DNA from: Nonomuraea indica
GTDB taxonomy: Bacteria; Actinomycetota; Actinomycetes; Streptosporangiales; Streptosporangiaceae
Assembly (NCBI RefSeq): GCF_002850745.1
Contig: NZ_KZ559472.1
Coordinates: 290,313-354,312, forward strand
Direction of reading: 5' to 3'
Length of the DNA: 64,000 nt
The translations under genes and the position numbers were made by a program. This document shows, piece by piece, positions 42,227 through 49,725 of this stretch; positions within the stretch are counted from its first letter, which is position 1; every line of letters starts with the position of its first letter. The notes below the pieces were generated by a model. That model searched no databases. It saw only the letters and a list, made by a program, of their open reading frames with translations, and was not told the origin of the DNA.

Positions 42227-44648
42227 CCGTGGAGACGAGCGCGCACCCGAGGCCCGACGCGACGGCGGGCCGGACGAGCGGCCGGACGGGCGACGGGACG
42301 GGCAACCGGACGAGCGGCCCGACGGGCAATCGGACGGGCCGCCGCACGGAGGGCGGCGGCACGTGGGCGCGCGCACCCCGCGCCGCGAGGACGCCCGGCT
42401 GCTCACCGGCCGCGGGAGATATGTGGGCAATGTCCGCCTGCCCGGCACGGCCCACGCCGTGGTGGTCCGCAGTCCCGTCGCCCACGGGCGGCTGACCCGC
42501 TGCGACACCAAGGCGGCCTGGACCGTCGAAGGGGTGCTCGACGTGATCACCCCGGCCGACGCCGAGGGGATGCGGCTGCCCTGCGTCACGCTCGGCGCCG
42601 GCCAGCTCCAGACCTCCTACCCGGTGCTGGAGGCGGCCATCCGCTACGCGGGCCAGCCGCTCGCCCTGGTCGTCGCCCGGACCCCCGAGGCCGCGGCGGA
42701 CGCCGCCCGGCTGGTCGACCTGGACCTCGAGGAACTGCCCGCCGTCATCGGCGTGGAACGGGCCCTGGCGGACGGCGCGCCACTGCTCCACCCCGCCTGG
42801 GGCACCAACGTGGTCACCGACTCCGTCCTCGGCGACCCCGACTGCGAGGCGGCCATCGCCGGGGCCGAGCACGTCGTCGAGCTGGTCGTCTCCATCGGCC
42901 GGGCCTCGCCGCACCCGTTGGAGCCGCGCGGCGTCGTCGCCGCCTTCGCCGACGGCGAGCTGACGATCCACACGGCCACGCAGGCGCCGCACCACGTGCG
43001 CGACCACGCGGTCGAGGCGCTCGGGCTGACGCACGACCGGGTGCGGGTGGTCACCGGCGACGCCGGGGGCGGGTTCGGCGGCAAGGAGCACCTCTATCCG
43101 GACGAGGCGCTGGTCTGCCTGGCCGCGATGCGCCTGGGCGTCCCCGTGGCCTGGACGGAGTCGCCGGGCGACCGTCTGATCGCCACGCTGCCCGCCCGCG
43201 CCGCCGTGCACCGGGCGCGGCTGGCGCTGGACGGCGACGGGCGGTTCGTGGCGCTGCACGCCGACGTGGTCGGCGACCTCGGCGCGCACCCGTCCAACGT
43301 GGGCATCTCGCCGTTCGCGGTGACCGCCGTGACGCTGCCCGGCCCGTACCGGTTCGACCGGGCGGGGGCGCGGCTGCGCGGCGTCGTCACGACGACCACG
43401 CCGACCGGCTCCTACCGGGGGTTCGGCCAGCCGGAGGCCACCTTCACGCGGGAGCGGCTCATCGACGAGGCGGCGCGCCGGCTCGGGCTCGACCCGGTCG
43501 AGCTGCGGCTGCGCAACCTGCTCGGCCCGGACGAGCTGCCCTGCACCAGCCGCACCTGGCAGCCGTACGACTCCGGCGACTACCCGCGCGCCCTGCGCAC
43601 GCTGCGCGACCTGGTCAGGCCGGTCACCAGGGACGACGGGCGGCGGCGCGGGATCGGCTTCTCCTGCCACGTCGAGTCGACCGGGCTCGGGCCGTCCATG
43701 GAGATGAAGGCCATGGGGATGCTGGCGGGCGGGTTCGAGACCGCGGTGCTGCGGATGGAGCCGGACGCCTCGGTCGTCGTCGCCTCCGGCGTCGCCGCGA
43801 TCGGCCAGGGCATCGAGACGGCCCTCGCCCAGCTCGCCGCCGACCGGGTCGGGGTGGAGCTGGACCGGGTACGGGTCGTGCTGGGCGACACTGCGGCGAC
43901 GCCGTACTCGTCCATCGGCTCGATCGCCAGCCGGTCGCTGGCGGTCGGCGGCGGGGCGCTCATCCAGGCGGCGGCCCGGCTGCGCGAGAAGATCCTGGCC
44001 ATCGCCGCCCACCGGCTCGAAGCGGCGCCCGCCGACCTGGAGGTCGTCGACTCGGCCGTACGGGTGAAGGGCGACCCGCGCGCCTCGCTGACGCTGCGGG
44101 AGATCGCCACGTCGGCCTGGCGCGGCTGGGACCTGCCCGAGGGCGCCTCGCCCGGCCTGGAGGAACGGGTCACCTACGACCCCGCCTCCTCCACGTTCGC
44201 CTACGGCGCGCACGCGGCGGCCGTGGCCGTCGACCCGGAGACCGGGGCCGTGGAGGTGGAGGGCTACTGGGTGGTCAACGACGCCGGCGTCATGGTGAAC
44301 CCGGCCATCGTCGAGGGCCAGCTCCGCGGCGGCGTCGCGCAGGGCATCGGCATGGCGCTGACCGAGGAGATCGTCTACACCGCCGACGGGCAGCCGGTCA
44401 CCGACTACCTTCTGCCGACCACCCGCGAGGTCCCCGACATCCACGTCGTCACCCTGGAGACCGCCGCGCCCGGCAACCCGGGCGGCATGAAGGGCGTCGG
44501 AGAGGCCGGCACCATCGGTCCGCCCGCGGCCATCGGCAACGCCGTCGCCGCCGCCCTGCCGGAGATCGCCGGCCAGGTCACCCGCACGCCGCTGACGCCG
44601 GAGACCGTCTGGCGCCTGCTGAGGAATGCCGGCGGGCGGTCCGGGTAG
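42219..44648 (+). CDS. Xanthine dehydrogenase family molybdopterin-binding subunit
   Basis: This 809-residue protein is the large molybdopterin-binding subunit of a molybdenum hydroxylase (CoxL/aldehyde oxidase type): a small N-terminal domain beginning about residue 50 (GARTPRREDARLLTGRGRYV), the GGGFGGK loop, and the catalytic Glu in GVGEAGTIGPP. Residues about 14-45 are a low-complexity RPDG/GQPDE insertion encoded by short GC repeats. No adjacent small Fe-S or FAD subunit is present, unusual for this family. It overlaps the SDR by 8 nt. Substrate unknown. Confidence 0.9.
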   Translation: MDDRGDERAPEARRDGGPDERPDGRRDGQPDERPDGQSDGPPHGGRRHVGARTPRREDARLLTGRGRYVGNVRLPGTAHAVVVRSPVAHGRLTRCDTKAAWTVEGVLDVITPADAEGMRLPCVTLGAGQLQTSYPVLEAAIRYAGQPLALVVARTPEAAADAARLVDLDLEELPAVIGVERALADGAPLLHPAWGTNVVTDSVLGDPDCEAAIAGAEHVVELVVSIGRASPHPLEPRGVVAAFADGELTIHTATQAPHHVRDHAVEALGLTHDRVRVVTGDAGGGFGGKEHLYPDEALVCLAAMRLGVPVAWTESPGDRLIATLPARAAVHRARLALDGDGRFVALHADVVGDLGAHPSNVGISPFAVTAVTLPGPYRFDRAGARLRGVVTTTTPTGSYRGFGQPEATFTRERLIDEAARRLGLDPVELRLRNLLGPDELPCTSRTWQPYDSGDYPRALRTLRDLVRPVTRDDGRRRGIGFSCHVESTGLGPSMEMKAMGMLAGGFETAVLRMEPDASVVVASGVAAIGQGIETALAQLAADRVGVELDRVRVVLGDTAATPYSSIGSIASRSLAVGGGALIQAAARLREKILAIAAHRLEAAPADLEVVDSAVRVKGDPRASLTLREIATSAWRGWDLPEGASPGLEERVTYDPASSTFAYGAHAAAVAVDPETGAVEVEGYWVVNDAGVMVNPAIVEGQLRGGVAQGIGMALTEEIVYTADGQPVTDYLLPTTREVPDIHVVTLETAAPGNPGGMKGVGEAGTIGPPAAIGNAVAAALPEIAGQVTRTPLTPETVWRLLRNAGGRSG

Positions 44649-44657
44649 CGGAAGGCG

Positions 44658-46226
44658 ATGAGCACCGAGGATCTCGGAGCGTGGTTCCTCACTGCCGAGG
44701 AACGCGACAATCCGGCCACCCGGCTGCTGCCGTGGACGACGGGCAACCTCGTGACCCCGCTCGTCCACGGCGCCACCTACTTCGCCGAGCTGAACGCCTG
44801 CCTGGGCCGGCTCGGCCCGCGCGACCTGCTGCTGTTCGCCGACTGGCGTGGCGACCCCGACGAGCGGCTCGCCGACGACGGGCCCGGCGTGGCCCGTGCG
44901 ATGGCGCAGGCCGCCCGCAGGGGAGCGCTGGTCAGAGGACTGATCTGGCGCTCCCACCTCGACGCGCTGCGCTTCAGCGCCGCCGAGAACAGGCATCTCG
45001 GCGAGGACATCGAGGCGGCGGGCGGGCAGGCGCTGCTCGACACCCGGGTCCGGTCCGGCGGCTCGCACCACCAGAAGTTCGTGGTGCTGCGCCACCGCCG
45101 CAACCCGGCCGCCGACGTCGCGTTCGTCGGCGGCATCGACCTGTGTCACAGCCGCCGCGACGACGCCCGGCACCTGGGCGACCCGCAGGTGGCACCGATG
45201 CCCGGCGTGTACGGCGAGCGGCCGCCCTGGCACGACGCGCAGGTGGCGATCCGCGGCCCCGCCGTCGCCGAGGTGGAGAAGGTCTTCCGCGAGCGCTGGG
45301 AGGACTCCGCCCCCGAGACCCGCCAGCCGTTCAGGCGGCTGCGCGACCACCTGGAACGGATGGACGACGAGCCGCCGCTGCCGCCGCAGGCGCCCGCACC
45401 CGACCCGGTCGGCACGCACGCCGTGCAGCTGCTGCGGACCTACCCGAGCCGGCGCAGCCCCTACCCGTTCGCGCCGCGCGGCGAGCGCAGCGTGGCCCGG
45501 GCGTACCACAAGGTGCTGGGCCGGGCCGGCAGTCTCGTCTACCTGGAGGACCAGTACCTGTGGTCGACCGAGGTGATCGAGCCGTTCGCCGAGGCGCTGG
45601 AGCGTGAGCCCGAGCTCCGCATGATCATCGTGGTGCCGCGCCATCCCGACCAGGACGGCTGGCTCGCCTCGCCGGCCAGCCTCATCGGCCGGGCCGAGGC
45701 CCTGGACCGGCTGCGCCGGGCGGGCGGCGACCGGGTGGGCGTCTACGACCTGGAGAACGAGGCGGGCACGCCCGTGTACGTGCACGCCAAGGTGTGCGTC
45801 GTGGACGACGTGTGGGCGACGGTCGGCTCCGACAACGTCAACCTGCGGTCGTGGACGTACGACTCCGAGCTGAGCTGCGCGGTCGTGGACGAGGAGCGCG
45901 ACCCCCGCCCGCCCGCCGGCGGACGGGCCTTCGCCCGGCGGCTGCGGATCGCGCTCGCGGTCGAGCACCTGGGCCGCGACGCGGCGGACCACGGCGACGA
46001 CCTGTGCGACCCGAAGGCCGCGTTCGAGGCGTTCGCACAGTGCGCCGCGCGGCTGGACGCCTGGCATCGCGGCGGCTGCCGTGGGGACCGGCCACGGGGA
46101 CGGCTCCGGCAGCACATCAAGCCGGAGCTGGGGCGGCTGCGCAAGCTGCTGGCCCTGCCGCTGTACCGGATGGCCGTGGACCCGGACGGCCGCCCGGCCG
46201 ACATGCGCCGGTCACGCCACTTCTGA
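44658..46226 (+). CDS. Phospholipase D superfamily protein
   Basis: This 522-residue protein has two HKD-like motifs. The second (HAKVCVVDD) is complete, and the first (HHQKFVVLRHRR) keeps His and Lys but lacks the Asp at its eighth position. The flanking VAFVGGIDLCHSRRDD and GSDNVNLRSW segments fit the PLD/transphosphatidylase group. GGAAGG precedes ATG 44658. It lacks a signal peptide, so it may be cytoplasmic. It starts 9 nt after the molybdoenzyme stop. Confidence 0.88.
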   Translation: MSTEDLGAWFLTAEERDNPATRLLPWTTGNLVTPLVHGATYFAELNACLGRLGPRDLLLFADWRGDPDERLADDGPGVARAMAQAARRGALVRGLIWRSHLDALRFSAAENRHLGEDIEAAGGQALLDTRVRSGGSHHQKFVVLRHRRNPAADVAFVGGIDLCHSRRDDARHLGDPQVAPMPGVYGERPPWHDAQVAIRGPAVAEVEKVFRERWEDSAPETRQPFRRLRDHLERMDDEPPLPPQAPAPDPVGTHAVQLLRTYPSRRSPYPFAPRGERSVARAYHKVLGRAGSLVYLEDQYLWSTEVIEPFAEALEREPELRMIIVVPRHPDQDGWLASPASLIGRAEALDRLRRAGGDRVGVYDLENEAGTPVYVHAKVCVVDDVWATVGSDNVNLRSWTYDSELSCAVVDEERDPRPPAGGRAFARRLRIALAVEHLGRDAADHGDDLCDPKAAFEAFAQCAARLDAWHRGGCRGDRPRGRLRQHIKPELGRLRKLLALPLYRMAVDPDGRPADMRRSRHF

Positions 46227-46297
46227 CCGGCCCCGCCGGGCCCTGTCACGTGGCCCGCCCTTGGCCGGACACGCCACGTGCGGCCGCCGGGCCGACG

Positions 46298-47227
46298 TCA
46301 CGCGGTGGCGACCGTCTCGGCGCGGGCCAGCACCCGTTCCAGCTCGGCCGGCTCGGCCGCGCCGCCGCAGGCCAGGACGGTCCCGTCGCGGCCGGTCACC
46401 ACGGCGTACGGCGGCCAGGGGATGTCGTTGCGGTCGAAGACGTCCGGGTCCACGACCACGGGCAGCCCGCCACCGCCGTACCCGTCGGCCGCGCTCACCA
46501 GGACGACCTCCATGCGCCCGGACAGCGCCGCGAACTCCGGCAGCATCGCACCGCACAGCCCGCACCCGGGCGCGACCAGCGCGTACAGCACCCGTTCGGC
46601 GCCGGGCTCCGGCGCGCCGGTCAGGGCGAAACGGGCACCGGGGCGCGGCCCGTGGGAGGGGCGTCGTCCTGGGAGCAGGCGCGGCGCCGCGAACACGACC
46701 GCGACCAGGCCCGCCGCCACTGGCGCCTGGACGGGCGCGAACGGGACCGGACCGGCCAGGCCCGCCGTCACGGCCAGCGCCAGCAGCAGGCCGGTACGCG
46801 CCAGCGTGCCCGGACCGACGAGGTCCCGGCCACCGAAGCAGCCGCAGTCCACGCTCATCCCGCGCCGCAGCACGGACACCATCGCCGTGAGGAACGCCGC
46901 GAACAGCAGCCCCGCCACCACGGCCGCCCACCGTCGCAGGTCCGGCCCGAGCGCGTCCGGCCCGAGCGCGTCCGACCCGAGCGCGTCCGGCCCGAGCGCG
47001 TCCGGCCCGAGCGCGTCCGGCGGGAGGAGGCTCGGCGCGAGGAGCAGCCCGGCGGCGGCCACCTCGGCCACGATCACCGCCACCGCCACCGGCCGGGACA
47101 GGCGGCCGGGCAGCAGTCGGTAACCGGCCACCGACGCGGCGAAGCCCCGCACGTCGCGCAGCTTGCCCAGCGCCGCCACCAGCAACACCGCCGCCACGGC
47201 GAGATACGCCGACTCCGCGACGATCAC
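46298..47227 (-). CDS. MauE-type membrane protein fused to a thioredoxin-like domain
   Basis: This 309-residue protein has a MauE/DoxX-like N-terminal half: helices near 5-20, 48-68, 98-115 and 135-155, with a cytoplasmic or extracytoplasmic CGCF motif (SVDCGCFGG). A C-terminal thioredoxin-like domain carries CGLC (APGCGLCGAM). Five copies of DALGP are inserted between the second and third helices. MauE-like proteins assist disulfide formation. It is translated directly after the ABC exporter (GTGA overlap, 47224-47227). This implies a redox job coupled to the exported lanthipeptide. Confidence 0.85.
   Translation of the reverse strand: MIVAESAYLAVAAVLLVAALGKLRDVRGFAASVAGYRLLPGRLSRPVAVAVIVAEVAAAGLLLAPSLLPPDALGPDALGPDALGSDALGPDALGPDLRRWAAVVAGLLFAAFLTAMVSVLRRGMSVDCGCFGGRDLVGPGTLARTGLLLALAVTAGLAGPVPFAPVQAPVAAGLVAVVFAAPRLLPGRRPSHGPRPGARFALTGAPEPGAERVLYALVAPGCGLCGAMLPEFAALSGRMEVVLVSAADGYGGGGLPVVVDPDVFDRNDIPWPPYAVVTGRDGTVLACGGAAEPAELERVLARAETVATA
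46941..47015 (-). repeat. In-frame 15-nt tandem repeat, five copies
   Basis: tccggcccgagcgcg units start at 46941, 46956, 46971, 46986 and 47001, with one base change in the third copy. On the minus strand they encode (DALGP)n in the loop between helices two and three of the MauE-like protein. The array keeps the frame. Confidence 0.92.
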
Positions 47228-49146
47228 GGCACCCGCTGCCGGTAGGCCGAGGCCTGCAACTCGTACAGGTCGGCGTAGAGGCCCTCAAGGGCCATCAGCT
47301 CGTCGTGGGTGCCCTGCTCGGCGACGGCGCCGTGGTCGAGCACGTAGATGCGGTCGGCGTAGCGGACGCTCGCCAGCCGGTGTGTGATCAGCACGATCGT
47401 CCGGCCGTCGGCGTGGCCGCGGATCCGCTCGAACAGGGCGTGCTCGGCGCGGGCGTCAAGGGCGGAGGTCGGCTCGTCGAAGATGACCAACGCGGCGTCG
47501 CGGTAGAACCCGCGCGCCACGGCGATGCGCTGCCACTGGCCGCCCGACAGGTCGTGCCCGCCGCGGAAGCGGCGGTCGAGCAGCGCGTCGTAGCCGTCGG
47601 GCAGCCCGGCCACCACCTCGTCCGCACCCGCGGCGGCGCAGGCGGCGGCCAGCCGGTCGTCCTCCGGGGGACGGCCCATGACGATGTTCTCGCGGACGGT
47701 CAGCGGCCAGCGGGTGTGATCCTGGGCGATCACCGAGACGCTCCGGCGCAGCGTCTCGCCGTCGAACGCGCCGAGGTCGACGCCGTCCCAGCGGATCGCG
47801 CCCTGCTGCGGCCGGTAGAGCCCCGCCAGGAGCTTGGCCAGGGTGGTCTTGCCCGAGCCGTTCTCGCCGACCAGGGCGACGACCTCGCCTCTGCCGAGGG
47901 TCACGCTCACGTCCGTCAGCGCGGGCCGGTCGGCGCCGGGGTAGGTGAACGTGACGTGCTCGGCGTCCAGGCGGTGGAACGGCGCGGGCGCGCTCGCGGC
48001 GGCCGGGGGAGAGGCGGGGAGCCGTTGCCGGGCCAGGTCGCAGAAGGCCAGGTAGTCGCCGAAGTAGAGGCCGGCCTCGTAGAGCCGGTTCATGGTCTGG
48101 ACGAGGGCGGTGAGCGACACCTGCCCGGTCCTGATGGCGAGCACCGCCGCGCCGGCCACCGACAGCGGGATGACGCCGACGGCCAGCAGGACGCCGAGCG
48201 TCACGTAAACGCCGGCCGTGGCGACGCCGGTCAGCAGGTCGCCGCCGGCCTTGGTGGCGGCCTGGCGGCGGGCCACGTCGAGCTGGACGTCCTGCTCCAG
48301 GTCGGCGACCTTGGCGTACTGGCCGAGCAGGTAGTCGCGCAGCGTGAACGCCCGCACCTCGGCGGCGGGCTGCCGCTCGGCCATGAGGTCCGACAGCATG
48401 AACTTGCGCCGCCGCGCCGCCGACAGCCGGTAGAACGCCCGGTAGCCCAGCCGGGCCGTGCGCACCGCCGCCCAGCCCGCCGGCACCGCGGTGACCAGCA
48501 GCAACGGCATGAGAACCGGGTGCAGCAGGCCGAGCGCCACCGCCGAGGCGAGCACGCCGACCGCCCCCGTGACGACCGCGATGGTGGTCTCGACCACGGT
48601 GGCGGTGTCGGGCACGCCGCTGTCGCGAGCCCTCCGCATCGCGTTGTGGAAGTCGTGGTCGTCGAACGCGGCCAGCTCCACCCGGGTGGTCAGCTCGAAC
48701 AGGCGGGTCTCGGCCAGCCGTTCGACCTGGGGTTTCAGCCGGGCCTGGGCCCAGCCCGCGGCCGCCAGCAACCCGCCGCGCAGTCCGGTCGCCGCCGCCA
48801 CGAACAGCAGTGAGGGCAGGGCGGCCCGGACGCGCTCAGGCGTGGGCCCGGCGGCGAGCAGCGAGGCGAGGACGTCGGAGGTGGCGACCAGTCCGAAGAC
48901 GGTGAAGACGCCGGCCACCAGGTTGCCCGTCAGGGCCACGGCCGTGTCGCGGGGGCTCGCCTGCCACGCCATCCGCAGCGCCGCGGCCACCAGGGACGGC
49001 AGCCTGCGGGCGATCGTGCCGAGGGTGGCGGTCAGCAGGTGCTCGTCGTGGCTCTCCCAGTACGCGACCACGAGCCCCGACCTGTCGTCCGGGACGTCCG
49101 CCCGGCGTCCGCGCCACCAGAGCCTCATGCGCCGGGGCCTGCCCAT
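47224..49146 (-). CDS. lanT: ABC exporter for the lanthipeptide (LanT-like, no peptidase domain)
   Basis: This 640-residue half-transporter has an N-terminal membrane domain with about six helices and a C-terminal ATPase: Walker A GENGSGKTT, Q-loop VIAQDHTRWP, signature LSGGQWQR, Walker B VIFDEPTSALD and H-loop LITHRL. There is no C39 peptidase domain at the start, so leader removal needs a separate protease. ATG 49146 lies 278 nt from and divergent to the precursor gene. It is coupled to the MauE-thioredoxin gene. A role in multidrug export is the alternative. Confidence 0.85.
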   Translation of the reverse strand: MGRPRRMRLWWRGRRADVPDDRSGLVVAYWESHDEHLLTATLGTIARRLPSLVAAALRMAWQASPRDTAVALTGNLVAGVFTVFGLVATSDVLASLLAAGPTPERVRAALPSLLFVAAATGLRGGLLAAAGWAQARLKPQVERLAETRLFELTTRVELAAFDDHDFHNAMRRARDSGVPDTATVVETTIAVVTGAVGVLASAVALGLLHPVLMPLLLVTAVPAGWAAVRTARLGYRAFYRLSAARRRKFMLSDLMAERQPAAEVRAFTLRDYLLGQYAKVADLEQDVQLDVARRQAATKAGGDLLTGVATAGVYVTLGVLLAVGVIPLSVAGAAVLAIRTGQVSLTALVQTMNRLYEAGLYFGDYLAFCDLARQRLPASPPAAASAPAPFHRLDAEHVTFTYPGADRPALTDVSVTLGRGEVVALVGENGSGKTTLAKLLAGLYRPQQGAIRWDGVDLGAFDGETLRRSVSVIAQDHTRWPLTVRENIVMGRPPEDDRLAAACAAAGADEVVAGLPDGYDALLDRRFRGGHDLSGGQWQRIAVARGFYRDAALVIFDEPTSALDARAEHALFERIRGHADGRTIVLITHRLASVRYADRIYVLDHGAVAEQGTHDELMALEGLYADLYELQASAYRQRVP

Positions 49147-49424
49147 GGTCGGCGGAACGGCCGAGATCCCCCTGTCACGCAGGTCAATCTAGAAGATCGA
49201 AGTCGTGCTGTAAAGGTGCATGTAAATGTATTTTGGCGATTATGGCTGCTCTCTGGACAGGCTTCCGGATATATGCACATAATGCGTCCGTTTGCTCGCG
49301 ACGCGGGGATCGTGAGAGCGATTCGCGGTCGTGGGCAGGGCGCGGGAAAAGGTGCCTACCGGCGCCATCCCGAGGCTCAGGTCCCCACGTCGGCCGCCCA
49401 TAGGCGACCAAGGAAGGAGCCCTT
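49147..49424. promoter_or_regulatory. Divergent promoter region of the lanthipeptide locus
   Basis: This 278-nt region is AT-rich for the genome in its left half (49195-49300). GTGCAT (49217-49222) and ATGCAC (49272-49277) are inverted copies, each next to an AT-rich stretch. These could serve as operator half-sites for divergent transcription of exporter and precursor. The precursor has a strong AAGGAAGGAG Shine-Dalgarno at 49410-49419. Confidence 0.5.
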
Positions 49425-49595
49425 ATGTCGGTCCTGGCCCTGGAACCCCGAGACGCCGGAGTCCTCGAGTACGAGGACCTCGCCGTCGACTTCGAAGGCG
49501 AGCTGGGCAAGCTGGCGCACGGCCCCCAGGCCTGCGTCAACACCTGCAAGCGCACGGTGTGCAGCCGCTTCCCCTGCTGCCCGTCCATCGTCTAG
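49425..49595 (+). CDS. lanA: Lanthipeptide precursor peptide
   Basis: This 56-residue peptide has an acidic amphipathic leader (VLEYEDLAVDFEGELGKLAHG, in part; residues 13-33) of the helix type recognised by LanKC/LanL enzymes and a C-terminal core rich in Cys: 37, 41, 46, 51 and 52. Ser/Thr donors in the core are Thr40, Thr44, Ser47 and Ser54. Five Cys exceed the four possible dehydro-residues, so at least one Cys is free or in a disulfide. AAGGAAGGAG lies five bases before the ATG. A terminator follows, then the synthetase gene. Confidence 0.85.
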   Translation: MSVLALEPRDAGVLEYEDLAVDFEGELGKLAHGPQACVNTCKRTVCSRFPCCPSIV

Positions 49596-49654
49596 AAGCG
49601 CCGTCCGTAGCGCCTCGCCCCGTGTGGTGACGCGGGGTGAGGCCGTGCGCTGGA

Positions 49655-49686
49655 AAAGGCCACCGGCGCTGTCCGGTGGCCTTTTT
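49655..49686 (+). terminator. Intrinsic terminator/attenuator between precursor and synthetase
   Basis: AAAAGGCCACCGG (49654-49666) and CCGGTGGCCTTTT (49673-49685) make a perfect 13-bp stem with a 6-nt loop and a run of five T at 49682-49686. It lies 58 nt past the precursor stop and 40 nt before the synthetase start. Partial readthrough would give much precursor and little enzyme, as is common in RiPP clusters. Confidence 0.9.
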
Positions 49687-49725
49687 CGCATGAGAGCCGA
49701 TGCGCTGCGCTGTCAAGGGGTGACT

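Noticed and set aside
42141..46115. A 1324-codon open frame on the minus strand
   Set aside because: It is antisense to the molybdoenzyme and PLD genes and has no protein-like features.
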